DNA of 64,000 nucleotides from Luteibacter rhizovicinus DSM 16549 (lineage in GTDB: Bacteria; Pseudomonadota; Gammaproteobacteria; Xanthomonadales; Rhodanobacteraceae). The position numbers and the translations under genes were made by a program. The stretch covers positions 2,260,001 to 2,324,000 of the forward strand of contig NZ_CP017480.1 of NCBI RefSeq assembly GCF_001887595.1. The letters are read 5' to 3'. Below are positions 22,934-32,223 of this stretch, in pieces. The notes below the pieces were generated by a model, which was given only the letters and a program-made list of their open reading frames with translations, was not told where the DNA came from and did not search any database. Position 1 is the stretch's first letter. The number at the start of each line of letters is the position of its first letter.

Positions 22934-25261
22934 ATGACCCTTCGCCCCGCGTTCGCCCTCCTGCTGGCCCTTTCCGCCGCGGGTGCCCAGGCACAGACAG
23001 CCGCCCCGCAGCAGCCGGGTGCGGCCGCGCCGGCGACGAAGGCCGCGACGCCGCAGCCCAAGGATGCGTCCGAAGCAGCGACCTCGCCGGAGCCGCAGCG
23101 CAAGGAGTCGAGCCTGCCGTTGAAGCCGACCGCCGCCGAGGCCCAGGCCTCGCAGCTGTCGGCGCGCTTCCTCACGCGCTTCCATTACCAGGCCCAGCCG
23201 CTCGACGACGCCATGTCGGCCAAGATCTACAAGGCCTACTTCGACGCGCTCGATAGCGAGAAAGTCTTCTTCACCCAGGAAGACATGGACAAGTTCGCGC
23301 CGCTGAAGACGCAGTTCGACGACGCGATCTGGAACCAGGACCTCACCGGTCCGTTCTCGGTGTTCAACCTCTACATCACGCGCGCCGTGGATCGCATGAA
23401 CTACGCGCGTGGCCTGCTGAAGAAGGGCTTCGACTTCAGCAGCAACGAAAGCTTCAACTTCGACCGCAAGAAAGCCGCGATCCCGAAGAACCAGGCCGAA
23501 CTCGACGACGTCTGGCGCAAGCGCACCATGAACGACTGGCTGCGCCTGAAGCTCGCCGGCAAGAGCGACGACGACATCCGCAAGACGCTCGACAAGCGCT
23601 ACGCGACGTACATCAGCCGCGTGCGCCAGCTCGACGACGAAGACGCGACGCAGGCCTTCATGACCGCGTACGCCAACTCCACCGACCCGCACACCGACTA
23701 CCTCGGTCCCCGCGCCGCCGACGCCTTCGACATCGCCATGCGCCTGTCGCTGGAAGGTATCGGCGCGGTGCTGCAGGCGCGCGACGACTACACCACCATC
23801 CGCGAACTCGTTCCGGGTGGCCCGGCGATCAAGTCGGGCAAGATGAAGGCGGGCGATCGCATCGTCGCCATCGGCCAGGGTGAAACCGGTCCCATGGTCG
23901 ACGTGGTCGGCTGGCGCCAGGACGACGTGGTCAAGCTCATCCGCGGCAAGAAGGACACCACGGTCCGCATCGAGATCCTTCCGGCCGACGCCGGCGTGGA
24001 CGGCAAGCACGACATCGTGACCCTGGTCCGCAAGAAGGTCACGATGGAAGAGCAGGCCGCCAAGTCCAAGGTCATCGACGTGAAGGACGGCGATGTCACG
24101 CGCAAGATCGGCGTGATCGACCTGCCCACGTTCTACCAGGACTTCGGTGCGCGCCGCGCCGGCGACACCAACTTCAAGAGCGCCACCCGCGACGTCGCCA
24201 AGCTCCTCACCGAGCTCAAGGCACAGAAGGTCGAGGGTGTCGTCATCGATCTGCGCAACAACGGCGGTGGCTCGCTGTCCGAAGCCACCGAGCTCACCGG
24301 TCTGTTCATCGATACCGGTCCGGTCGTGCAGGTGCGTGACGCCCGTGGCCAGATCGACGCGCAGGGCGACGACGCTCCGGGCATGTCGTGGGACGGTCCG
24401 ATGGCCGTGCTGGTCAATCGTGGTTCGGCCTCGGCCTCGGAGATCTTCGCGGCGGCGATCCAGGATTACGGCCGCGGCGTCATCATCGGCGAGCCGACCT
24501 TCGGCAAGGGCACCGTGCAGAACCTGGTCGACCTCGACAAGTTCGGCAAGTCCGTCACCGGCGAGACCGCCAAGTACGGCGAGCTCAAGATGACCATCGC
24601 CGAATTCATCCGCATCAACGGCGACAGCACGCAGCTGCGCGGTGTCACGCCGGACGTCATGTTCCCGCAGAACGGTGATGCGAAGGAATTCGGCGAGTCC
24701 ACCTACGACAACGCACTGCCGTGGCGTCACATCGATCCGGCCGACTACAAGCCGGTCGCCGACCTCAAGCCGATCTTCGGTCCGCTCAATGCCAAGCACG
24801 AAGCGCGCGTCGCCAACTCGCCGGCATGGAAGCTCATGCTCGACGAAATGGCCGAGTACAAGAAGCTCCGCGACAAGACCGACATCTCGTTGAACTTCGC
24901 CGCACGGCAGGCCGAGCGCAAGCAGTACGACGCGCTGCAGACCGACTTCCGCAATCGTCGTAAGGCGATCTTCGGCAGCGCCGGCGGCGCGGCCGATGCC
25001 GCTGACGACGCCAACAACGGCGACGACGGCCTCAACGCGAACGAGCGCAGCCTGAAGACCGAAATCAAGGCGGAAGCCGATGCGAAGAAGGCCAAGGACA
25101 CGCCGCTCGAGGAAGCCGCCCACATCGTCGGTGACGAGGTTTCGCTGATCAAGGCGGACCCGAAGGTCGCCGCGCAGGTCCTTCCGTACGGCGGTCGCAA
25201 GATCGACAGCCCGCAAACCGCGCAGGTGCCGCAGAGCCCTCCGGCTGCCACCACCCCGTAA
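22934..25261 (+). CDS. prc: Tail-specific periplasmic protease Prc (S41)
   Basis: 775 aa carboxy-terminal processing protease. Signal peptide MTLRPAFALLLALSAAGAQAQ, helical N-terminal domain, PDZ domain (about residues 240-330, RELVPGGPAIKSGKMKAGDRI), the S41 core and a long C-terminal domain. The catalytic Ser-Lys dyad is readable as GSASASEIF and GEPTFGKGTVQ. Family members degrade misfolded periplasmic proteins and control peptidoglycan hydrolases such as MepS, which fits the neighbouring cell-wall cluster. A strong terminator follows. Confidence 0.94.
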   Translation: MTLRPAFALLLALSAAGAQAQTAAPQQPGAAAPATKAATPQPKDASEAATSPEPQRKESSLPLKPTAAEAQASQLSARFLTRFHYQAQPLDDAMSAKIYKAYFDALDSEKVFFTQEDMDKFAPLKTQFDDAIWNQDLTGPFSVFNLYITRAVDRMNYARGLLKKGFDFSSNESFNFDRKKAAIPKNQAELDDVWRKRTMNDWLRLKLAGKSDDDIRKTLDKRYATYISRVRQLDDEDATQAFMTAYANSTDPHTDYLGPRAADAFDIAMRLSLEGIGAVLQARDDYTTIRELVPGGPAIKSGKMKAGDRIVAIGQGETGPMVDVVGWRQDDVVKLIRGKKDTTVRIEILPADAGVDGKHDIVTLVRKKVTMEEQAAKSKVIDVKDGDVTRKIGVIDLPTFYQDFGARRAGDTNFKSATRDVAKLLTELKAQKVEGVVIDLRNNGGGSLSEATELTGLFIDTGPVVQVRDARGQIDAQGDDAPGMSWDGPMAVLVNRGSASASEIFAAAIQDYGRGVIIGEPTFGKGTVQNLVDLDKFGKSVTGETAKYGELKMTIAEFIRINGDSTQLRGVTPDVMFPQNGDAKEFGESTYDNALPWRHIDPADYKPVADLKPIFGPLNAKHEARVANSPAWKLMLDEMAEYKKLRDKTDISLNFAARQAERKQYDALQTDFRNRRKAIFGSAGGAADAADDANNGDDGLNANERSLKTEIKAEADAKKAKDTPLEEAAHIVGDEVSLIKADPKVAAQVLPYGGRKIDSPQTAQVPQSPPAATTP

Positions 25262-25263
25262 AG

Positions 25264-25293
25264 AAAAAGCCCGCCACTGGCGGGCTTTTTTTT
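25264..25293 (+). terminator. Intrinsic terminator after prc
   Basis: AAAAAGCCCGCCACTGGCGG and its T8 tail form a perfect GCCCGCC hairpin. Confidence 0.95.
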
Positions 25294-25305
25294 GACCTGT
25301 CTTTT

Positions 25306-25330
25306 TGTGGGAGCCGCTTCAGCGGCGATG
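25306..25330. repeat. Solitary forward REP
   Basis: GAGCCGCTTCAGCGGCGAT core, between the prc terminator and the MscS gene, with no reverse partner. Confidence 0.88.
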
Positions 25331-25375
25331 GGTGCTAGCCTCACTGCCGAACAAAAAACGCAGGAGGCATAGCCC

Positions 25376-26227
25376 ATGAACGATTTCCTCGACCAGATCG
25401 GCATCCACGCCGCCACGCGTGCCTTGATCGTCACGTATTCCATTCGCATCGGCCTGGCGTTGTTGCTGCTGTTGATCGGCTTCTGGATCGCTGCACGCGT
25501 CGCCAACCTCGGTCGCCGTGCCCTGGAGCGCGCCCGTGTCGATCTGACGCTGGCGATGTTCCTGCGCAACATCATCTACGGCATCCTTATCGCGTTGCTG
25601 CTGATCCAGGTGCTTGGCATGGCCGGCATTCCGACGGCCTCGTTCATCGCGGCGATCGGCGCCGCCGGCCTCGCCATCGGCCTGGCCCTCAACAGCTCGC
25701 TGTCCAATCTTGCCTGGGGTGTGCTGCTGATCCTGTTTCGCCCGTTCCGCGTCGGCGACCACGTCACCATCGGTGGCGTCGAAGGCGACGTGCAGAGCAT
25801 CAACCTCATGCACACCTACCTGATCACACCGGACAATCGCCAGGCGGTCCTGCCGAATGCCAAGGTTGGCGGCGAGGCGATCATCAACTTCAACGTTCGC
25901 GGCACGCGGCGTTTCGAGATCAAGGTCGGCATCGGCTACAACGACGACATCGGCAAGGCGATGCAGACGGTGCGGGACCTGTTCGCCGCCGATGCGCGCA
26001 TCCTCAAGGATCCGGCGCCGGGCGTGTGGACCGAGGCGCTCGGCGATTCCAGCGTGAACCTGGTCATCCGCGGCTGGACCGCTACCGGTGATCTCTGGGA
26101 AACGCAGACGACGTTGATCCGCAGCATCAAGGAGCGTTTCGACGAGGCCGGCATCACCATCCCATACCCGCAGAGCGAGATCCGCCTGGTGCGTGCGCCG
26201 GCAGCGCAGGATCCCGCGCCCCTGTAA
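25376..26227 (+). CDS. mscS: Small-conductance mechanosensitive channel (MscS family)
   Basis: 283 aa inner-membrane channel that opens under membrane tension in hypo-osmotic shock. Three hydrophobic segments; the third is the glycine/alanine-rich pore helix (FIAAIGAAGLAIGLALNSSL). The cytoplasmic beta domain begins with FRPFRVGDHVTIGGVEGDV and VLPNAKVGGEAIINF, the MscS signature. Size equals that of the minimal E. coli MscS. Its stop codon lies in the first unit of a 16-nt tandem repeat that leads into a REP cluster. Confidence 0.93.
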   Translation: MNDFLDQIGIHAATRALIVTYSIRIGLALLLLLIGFWIAARVANLGRRALERARVDLTLAMFLRNIIYGILIALLLIQVLGMAGIPTASFIAAIGAAGLAIGLALNSSLSNLAWGVLLILFRPFRVGDHVTIGGVEGDVQSINLMHTYLITPDNRQAVLPNAKVGGEAIINFNVRGTRRFEIKVGIGYNDDIGKAMQTVRDLFAADARILKDPAPGVWTEALGDSSVNLVIRGWTATGDLWETQTTLIRSIKERFDEAGITIPYPQSEIRLVRAPAAQDPAPL

Positions 26228-26400
26228 GAACCGATTTCTGTAGGAGCCAATTTCTGTGGGAGCCGCTTTAGCGGCGATTGTGGGAGCCGCTTCAGCGGCG
26301 ATCCCGCGGCAGCGGGCCAGGTCATCGCCAGCGCCCGATCGCCGATGAATCGGCTCCCACAGGGGCGAGAGCATCGCCGATGAATCGGCTCCCACAGGGG
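26222..26400. repeat. REP cluster with a 16-nt head triplication
   Basis: Three head-to-tail 16-nt units (26222-26237, 26238-26253, 26254-26269; pattern CTGTRRGARCCRMTTT), only the last continuing into a complete REP. A second forward REP, the CCCGCGGCAGCGGG hairpin and two reverse REPs 35 bp apart (from 26338 and 26373) follow. The remaining 170 bp before aceF hold no gene; TACAAT at 26483 may be a -10 box but no good -35 is seen. Confidence 0.9.
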
Positions 26401-26571
26401 TAGCGGGGCGCTAGCGGGTTTGGTTCTAGCTGAAATACTGGCAAACAACCGTTTGAATCGTGGGAAACGTCGCCTGAGGGATTACAATCGACCGGTTGCG
26501 CCGTCCAGCGGCGCCCGTCCTTCCCCCGCCGGTGGGTTTGCCGCCCGCCGACGCCTGCTCCAGGAGTTCCT

Positions 26572-28269
26572 ATGGCCGACGTCAAAGAAGCCCGTGTCCC
26601 CGATATCGGTGGCAGCGCGGTCCCCGTCATTGAAATCATGGTCAAGGTCGGCGATCGCGTCGAGAAAGACCAGAGCCTGGTGACGCTCGAATCCGACAAG
26701 GCCACGATGGAAGTGCCGGCGCCGTTTGCGGGCGTCATCAAGGAACTGAAGGTCAAGGTCGGCGATGAAGTCGACGAAGGCCACGTGATCGCCCTGGTCG
26801 AAGCCGAGGGCGACGCCCCGGCCGCCGCCGCAGCGAAGGCGGAAGCGCCCAAGGCCGAGGCCCCGAAGGCCGCCGCGCCCCAGGCCGCCGCACCAGCGCC
26901 GGCTCCTGCTGCCGCCAAGGCCGCGTCCGCGTCGAAGTCCTCCGGCCCGGTCAACGTCACCGTGCCCGACATCGGCGGCAAGCCGGTGCCGATCATCGAG
27001 CTCATGGTCAAGGTCGGCGACACCGTCACCAAGGACCAGAGCCTGATGACGCTCGAGTCCGACAAGGCCACGATGGACATTCCCGCGCCGGCCGCCGGCG
27101 TGATCAAGGAACTGAAGGTCAAGGTCGGTGACGAGGTCAACGACGGCGACCTGATCGCCGTGCTGGAAGGCGAGGGTGGCGACGCCGCCGACGCGTCGCC
27201 GGCTCCCGCCGCGGAAAAGCCGGCCGCCGCCCAGGCCGACGCGCCGAAGCGCGACGCCGCTCCCGCGCCTGCCGCTGCGACCGAAGCGCCAGTCGGTGGT
27301 GCTCCACGCACGCCGCCGGTGTCCTTCGACGCCAGCGTCATCATGCCGGGCAACGCGCCTTACGCCAGCCCCGCCATCCGCGCGTTCGCTCGCGAGCTCG
27401 GCGTGGACGTGGCCCAGGTCAAGGGCAGCGGTCGCGGTGGTCGCATCCAGCGCGAAGACATCTCCGGTTACGTCAAGCAGGTCATGACCTCGGGCGTGTC
27501 GACGTCCGCCGGTGGCAGTGTTGCCGCTGGTGGCGGTCTCAGCCTCCTGCCGTGGCCGAAGATCGACTTCTCGAAGTTCGGCGAAGTGGAAGAAAAGCCG
27601 CTCGGCCGCATTCCGAAAATCTCCGCCGCGAACCTCGCCCGCAACTGGGCGATGATCCCGCACGTCACGCAGTTCGAAGACGCCGACATCACCGAGCTGG
27701 AAGCCTTCCGCAAGAAGCTCGGCGAGGAGAACAAGGACGTCAAGGTCTCGCCGCTGGTCTTCCAGATCAAGGCCGTCGTCGCTGCGCTGAAGAAATTCCC
27801 GCAGTTCAACGCCTCGCTCGACGCTGCCGGTGAAACGCTTACGCTGAAGAAATACTTCAACGTCGGTATCGCCGTGGATACGCCGGACGGCCTCGTCGTC
27901 CCGGTCATCCGCGATGCGGACAAGAAGGGCCTGCTCGAACTCGCCGCCGAACTGAGCGAGATCTCGAAGAAGGCGCGCGACAAGAAGCTCACCGCAGCCG
28001 ACATGCAGGGCGGTTGCTTCTCGATCTCCTCGCTCGGCGGTATCGGTGGCACGGCGTTCACGCCGATCGTCAACGCGCCGGAAGTCGCGATCCTCGGCGT
28101 CTCCAAGGCGGCGATGAAGCCGGTCTGGAACGGCAAGGAATTCGCGCCGCGCCTGATCCTGCCGCTGTCGCTGTCGTACGACCACCGGGTCATCGACGGT
28201 GCGCTCGCCGCACGCTTCGCCGTGTTCCTCGCCACCCAGCTCGGCGACATCCGTCGCCTGCTGCTCTGA
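26572..28269 (+). CDS. aceF: Pyruvate dehydrogenase E2, dihydrolipoamide acetyltransferase
   Basis: 565 aa core enzyme of the pyruvate dehydrogenase complex. Two N-terminal lipoyl domains (about 1-80 and 122-200), each with the lipoylated lysine in ESDKATM. Alanine/proline linkers separate them from the peripheral subunit-binding domain ([16 protein letters not shown]), then the catalytic domain with DHRVIDGA carrying the active-site histidine. Followed after 15 nt by lpdA. The E1 gene aceE is not adjacent: upstream is a REP cluster and mscS. Confidence 0.95.
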   Translation: MADVKEARVPDIGGSAVPVIEIMVKVGDRVEKDQSLVTLESDKATMEVPAPFAGVIKELKVKVGDEVDEGHVIALVEAEGDAPAAAAAKAEAPKAEAPKAAAPQAAAPAPAPAAAKAASASKSSGPVNVTVPDIGGKPVPIIELMVKVGDTVTKDQSLMTLESDKATMDIPAPAAGVIKELKVKVGDEVNDGDLIAVLEGEGGDAADASPAPAAEKPAAAQADAPKRDAAPAPAAATEAPVGGAPRTPPVSFDASVIMPGNAPYASPAIRAFARELGVDVAQVKGSGRGGRIQREDISGYVKQVMTSGVSTSAGGSVAAGGGLSLLPWPKIDFSKFGEVEEKPLGRIPKISAANLARNWAMIPHVTQFEDADITELEAFRKKLGEENKDVKVSPLVFQIKAVVAALKKFPQFNASLDAAGETLTLKKYFNVGIAVDTPDGLVVPVIRDADKKGLLELAAELSEISKKARDKKLTAADMQGGCFSISSLGGIGGTAFTPIVNAPEVAILGVSKAAMKPVWNGKEFAPRLILPLSLSYDHRVIDGALAARFAVFLATQLGDIRRLLL

Positions 28270-28284
28270 CGGGGGCGCATCGCC

Positions 28285-30123
28285 ATGGCAAACACGATTG
28301 AACTGAAAGTCCCGGACCTCGGCGGCTCGCACGATGTGCCGGTCATCGAGATCCTGGTGAAGGTGGGCGACACCGTCGCCAAGGACCAGAGCCTGCTGAC
28401 GCTCGAATCCGACAAGGCCACGATGGATATCCCGGCCTCGCAGGCCGGCACGATCGTCGAGATCAAGGTCAAGATCGGCGACGAACTCAACGACGGCAGC
28501 GTGATCGCGCTGATCGAAGCCGAGGCTGGCGCTTCGGCGTCGGCCGAGAAGTCCGCTGGCGACAAGGCGGCTCCGGCCGCTGCGAAGCCGGCGTCTGCGT
28601 CTGCCGCTTCGACGCCTGCCACGCCCTCGACGACCGTGTCGGAAGCCCCGGCTCCCGCCCCGGTCGCCACGTCGGCCGCCCCCAAGGCCGCCGCCGACTC
28701 CGGCCGCAAGGCCGACATCGAGTGCCAGCTCGTCGTCCTCGGCTCCGGCCCGGGCGGCTACACGGCGGCATTCCGTGGCGCGGACATCGGCCTGGATACC
28801 GTCCTGGTCGAGCGCTACGCGATCCTCGGTGGCGTCTGCCTCAACGTCGGCTGCATTCCGTCGAAGGCCTTGCTGCACGCCGCGGCCGTGATCGACGAGG
28901 CGGAAGCCATCGCCGCGCACGGCATCACCTTCGGCAAGCCCACGATCGACCTGGACAAGCTGCGCTCGTTCAAGGAGAAGGTCGTCGGCAAGCTCACCGG
29001 CGGCCTCGCCCAGATGGCGAAGGCGCGCAAGGTCCGCACCGTCACCGGCGTCGGCACCTTCATTTCGCCCAACGAAATGGAAGTCCAGACGGCCGAGGGC
29101 ACCAAGCTCATCCGCTTCCAGAACGCGATCATCGCGGCGGGCTCGCAGTCGGTGAAGCTGCCGTCGTTCCCCTGGGACGACGAGCGCGTGATCGACTCCA
29201 CCGGCGCGCTCGAACTGCGTGACGTGCCGAAGACGATGCTCGTCGTCGGCGGCGGCATCATCGGCCTGGAAATGGCCACGGTGTACGCGCGTCTCGGCTC
29301 CGAGGTCACGGTCGTCGAACTCGCCGACCAGCTCATGCCGGGCGCCGATCTCGACCTGGTCAAGCCGCTGCAGGCGCGTATCGCCAAGCGTTACAAGGGC
29401 ATCCACCTCAAGACCAAGGTCGTCGAGGCGAAAGCCACCAAGGCCGGCATCGAAGTCACCTTCGAAGGCGAGAGCATCCCCGAGACCAAGGTATTCGACC
29501 GCGTGCTCGTTTCCGTCGGCCGCTCGCCGAACGGCAACAAGGTCGGCGCCGACAAGGCGGGCGTCGAAGTGACCGATCGCGGCTTCATTCCGGTCGATCG
29601 CCAGATGCGCACCAACGTCAAGCACATCTTCGCCATCGGCGACCTCGTCGGCCAGCCCATGCTGGCGCACAAGGCCACGCACGAAGCCAAGGTCGCCGCG
29701 GAAGCGGCAGCCGGCGAGAAGAGCTTCTTCGATGCACGTGTGATTCCGTCGGTGGCGTACACCGATCCGGAAATCGCCTGGGTCGGCGTGACCGAGCGCG
29801 AAGCGAAGGAAAAGGGCCTGAAGATCGGCGTCGGCAAGTTCCCCTGGGCAGCCTCCGGCCGCGCCATCGGCATCGACCGCACCGAAGGCTTCACCAAGCT
29901 CCTGTTCGATGAAGAGACCCACCGCATCGTCGGCGCGGGCATCGTCGGCGTCCACGCCGGCGACCTCATCTCCGAACTCGCGCTCGCCATCGAAATGGGC
30001 GCCGAAGCCGGCGACATCGGCCGCACCGTGCACCCGCACCCCACGCTCGGCGAATCCGTCGGCATGGCGGCCGAGGTGTACGAGGGCACGATCACGGATC
30101 TTTATATTCCGAAGAAGAAGTAA
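28285..30123 (+). CDS. lpdA: Dihydrolipoamide dehydrogenase (E3) with N-terminal lipoyl domain
   Basis: 612 aa, about 130 longer than a plain E3 because residues 1-80 are a complete lipoyl domain with [10 protein letters not shown], joined by an alanine/proline linker. The flavoenzyme part has the FAD site VVLGSGPGGYTAAFRG, the redox disulfide CLNVGC, the NAD site VVGGGIIGLEMATVY, and HPHPTLGES with the catalytic His-Glu pair. It reoxidises the E2 lipoyl groups. Lipoyl-bearing E3 is known in some Xanthomonadales and Neisseria; what the extra domain adds is not certain. Confidence 0.95.
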   Translation: MANTIELKVPDLGGSHDVPVIEILVKVGDTVAKDQSLLTLESDKATMDIPASQAGTIVEIKVKIGDELNDGSVIALIEAEAGASASAEKSAGDKAAPAAAKPASASAASTPATPSTTVSEAPAPAPVATSAAPKAAADSGRKADIECQLVVLGSGPGGYTAAFRGADIGLDTVLVERYAILGGVCLNVGCIPSKALLHAAAVIDEAEAIAAHGITFGKPTIDLDKLRSFKEKVVGKLTGGLAQMAKARKVRTVTGVGTFISPNEMEVQTAEGTKLIRFQNAIIAAGSQSVKLPSFPWDDERVIDSTGALELRDVPKTMLVVGGGIIGLEMATVYARLGSEVTVVELADQLMPGADLDLVKPLQARIAKRYKGIHLKTKVVEAKATKAGIEVTFEGESIPETKVFDRVLVSVGRSPNGNKVGADKAGVEVTDRGFIPVDRQMRTNVKHIFAIGDLVGQPMLAHKATHEAKVAAEAAAGEKSFFDARVIPSVAYTDPEIAWVGVTEREAKEKGLKIGVGKFPWAASGRAIGIDRTEGFTKLLFDEETHRIVGAGIVGVHAGDLISELALAIEMGAEAGDIGRTVHPHPTLGESVGMAAEVYEGTITDLYIPKKK

Positions 30124-30131
30124 CCCACCGA

Positions 30132-30160
30132 CACCCGCGTTGCCCACCGGCAGCGCGGGT
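30132..30160 (+). terminator. Stem-loop after lpdA
   Basis: ACCCGCGTTGCC and GGCAGCGCGGGT form a 12-bp stem with a CACC loop. There is no T-run, so it may slow or protect the transcript rather than stop it. Confidence 0.6.
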
Positions 30161-30185
30161 GATCGTGGCGCGGCATCGTGGGGCG

Positions 30186-30644
30186 ATGAAACCATCACCT
30201 CACTCGCGCGATATCCGCGCCGGACGCGTGTCCGAACCCGGTCGGATCTACCTGATCACGGCGGTCGCCTGGAACCGGGCTCCTCTGTTTCGCGATATCG
30301 CCATCGCTCGGCGCGTCTCGCGCATCTGTCATTCCCCCGCGACCTGGAAAGACGCCACCTGCCTGGCGTGGGTACTGATGCCCGATCACTGGCATGGCCT
30401 GATCGAACTGCATGATGGCGACCTCTCGCGTGTCGTCGGTCGCTACAAGGCCATGGTTTCCAGCTCGATCAAGCGATCGACCGGGCGCAAGTCGCCGGTC
30501 TGGCAGAAATCATTCCACGACAGGGCGTTGCGCAAACACGACGATGTCAAAGCAGCTGCGCGTTACATCGTCGCCAATCCATTGCGAGCCGGTCTGGTGA
30601 CACGAGTGGGCGACTACCCCTACTGGAACGCAACCTGGCTTTAA
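30186..30644 (+). CDS. rayT: REP-associated tyrosine transposase (RAYT, Y1 HUH family)
   Basis: 152 aa single-strand DNA nuclease of the Y1 transposase family. The metal-binding HUH motif is HWH in LMPDHWHGLIEL, and the catalytic tyrosine lies in the RAYT signature AARYIVANPLRAGLV. The N-terminal GRIYLITAVAWNRAPLF also fits the family. Experimentally studied RAYTs bind and cleave REP hairpins next to a 5' GTAG-type tetranucleotide; the REPs here have exactly such heads. It is a single copy in the window, between lpdA and a permease, with a REP pair 9 nt after its stop. ATG 30186 is preferred to a start at 30159. The motifs are intact, so it may be active. Confidence 0.92.
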   Translation: MKPSPHSRDIRAGRVSEPGRIYLITAVAWNRAPLFRDIAIARRVSRICHSPATWKDATCLAWVLMPDHWHGLIELHDGDLSRVVGRYKAMVSSSIKRSTGRKSPVWQKSFHDRALRKHDDVKAAARYIVANPLRAGLVTRVGDYPYWNATWL

Positions 30645-30652
30645 CGCCTTAC

Positions 30653-30735
30653 TGTGGGAGCCGCTTTAGCGGCGATAGGGTGCTTGCAACAAGCCGGCCC
30701 GCTGTCGCGGGATCGCCGATGAATCGGCTCCCACA
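30653..30735. repeat. REP inverted pair flanking the RAYT gene
   Basis: Forward element with GCTTTAGC core and reverse element with GATGAATC core, starting 9 nt after the RAYT stop. A further CCGCTCCCACA fragment follows at about 30738. Confidence 0.93.
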
Positions 30736-30814
30736 GGAACCGCTCCCACACCGAGCGTCAGAAAAACCTCACGCGCGCTCCCACAATGCCCTGCTCTTAT
30801 GGCATCGTCCGGGC

Positions 30815-32143
30815 ATGTCTGCTCCTCAGCCTGCTCATTACCTCCGTCGCCTCGGCATCTGGGATGCCGCGATGATTGTCATTGGCGGTGTCATTGGCGC
30901 GGGTATTTTCCGTACGCCGGCCACCGTCGCGCAGCTGACCAGTTCGGGCGGGGAGGTCATCCTGCTCTGGACGCTGGGCGGTCTGCTCACCCTGGCGGGA
31001 GTGCTCTGTTACGCGGAGCTCGGCGCCCGGCGGCCGCAGGCGGGCGGTACTTACGTCTACCTGCGCGAGGCCTTCGGTCAGTTGCCGGCCTTCCTGTTCG
31101 GCTGGACCATGGCGCTGATCAACTACCCCGGCAGTGTGGCCGCGGTGGCGACCACCTTCGCCGATTACGCCTGTCGCGCGATGGGTCTGCCGCATGAATG
31201 GGTAAAGCCGCTGGCGGTCGGTGCGATCAGTTTCATCGTCGCGGTGAACCTGTTCGGTATCCGTGCCGGCGCCTGGGTGCAGAACATCTTCACCGTGCTC
31301 AAGCTCGGCGCGGTGGCCTTGCTCATCGTGGTCGGTCTGTTCCTGGCGAAGGGGCATCTTGGCGCGGCCTTCGCCGCCGACCCGACCCATGACGTGCCGG
31401 CGGGCACGATCATCGGGGCGCTGCTTCCGGCCATGTTCGCCTACGGTGGCTTCCACTACCTCAACGATCTCGCCGGTGAAGTGCGCAACCCGCAGCGCAC
31501 CTTGCCGCGTGCGCTGGGGCTGGGCATGGCCAGTGTGGTCATCTGCTATGTGCTGGTGAACATCGCCTACATGGCCGGGCTCGGTCACGCCGGGCTCGCC
31601 GCGAGCACCGCTCCCGCTGCCGACCTCATGCGTCGCGTGTTCGGTGAGTCGGGCGCTACGATCATCGCGGTCGGCATCGCCTGTTCCACGTTCGGTTACT
31701 GCAGCATCGCGATCGCCGGTGGCGCGCGCGTGCTGCAGGTGATGAGCGCGGACGGGATGTTCTTCAAGCCGATCGCGCGCATCGAGCCGCGCACCGGTGC
31801 ACCGCAGTTCGCGCTGGTCGCGCTCGGTGGCTGGGCGATCGTGCTGCTGGTGTCCGGTAGCTTCAATGCCCTGCTCAACTACACGACGGTGGGTGAGTGG
31901 TTGTCGCATGCGTTCGGCATCGCGACGATCTTCTGGTATCGCAAGAAATTGAAGTCGGAGCCGTCGCCGTACCTGGTGCCGGGGTATCCGGTGTTGCCCC
32001 TGGTTTTCACGGTGACGGTGTTGTGCGTGATTGGCGCGACGGCGATTACCGAGCCGGGGGATGCCGGGATGAGTCTGGTGATCATCGCGCTGGGCGTGCC
32101 GGTTTATTATTTTTGGCGGAAGCGGTTGGGGCGGGCGGTTTAA
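30815..32143 (+). CDS. APC-family amino acid permease
   Basis: 442 aa with about 12 hydrophobic segments. The first helix contains the unwound substrate-binding motif GGVIGAGIFRTP typical of APC/LAT transporters. It most resembles LAT-type amino acid permeases or exchangers; the substrate is unknown. ATG 30815 (MSAPQPAHYLRRLGIWDA) is used because upstream in-frame sequence is REP-derived. A decayed REP follows. Confidence 0.87.
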   Translation: MSAPQPAHYLRRLGIWDAAMIVIGGVIGAGIFRTPATVAQLTSSGGEVILLWTLGGLLTLAGVLCYAELGARRPQAGGTYVYLREAFGQLPAFLFGWTMALINYPGSVAAVATTFADYACRAMGLPHEWVKPLAVGAISFIVAVNLFGIRAGAWVQNIFTVLKLGAVALLIVVGLFLAKGHLGAAFAADPTHDVPAGTIIGALLPAMFAYGGFHYLNDLAGEVRNPQRTLPRALGLGMASVVICYVLVNIAYMAGLGHAGLAASTAPAADLMRRVFGESGATIIAVGIACSTFGYCSIAIAGGARVLQVMSADGMFFKPIARIEPRTGAPQFALVALGGWAIVLLVSGSFNALLNYTTVGEWLSHAFGIATIFWYRKKLKSEPSPYLVPGYPVLPLVFTVTVLCVIGATAITEPGDAGMSLVIIALGVPVYYFWRKRLGRAV

Positions 32144-32148
32144 GAACG

Positions 32149-32171
32149 ATCGCGATGAATCGGCTCCTACC
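32149..32171. repeat. Decayed solitary REP
   Basis: ATCGCGATGAATCGGCTCCT has lost one C from the usual ATCGCCGATGAATCGG, so the stem is imperfect. Confidence 0.75.
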
Positions 32172-32223
32172 GGGGTGAGGGGATGTCGCTGAATCGACAC
32201 CCGCAACGTGGCAGGATCGGGGG

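Noticed and set aside
22712-25216. 834-aa open frame on the minus strand across lipA and prc
   Set aside because: It is antisense to two clear genes, is rich in Arg, Val, Leu and Gly as expected from the complement of high-GC codons, and has no domain.
26482-30198. 1238-aa open frame on the minus strand across aceF and lpdA
   Set aside because: Antisense shadow of two lipoyl-enzyme genes; its internal repeats mirror the repeated lipoyl domains.
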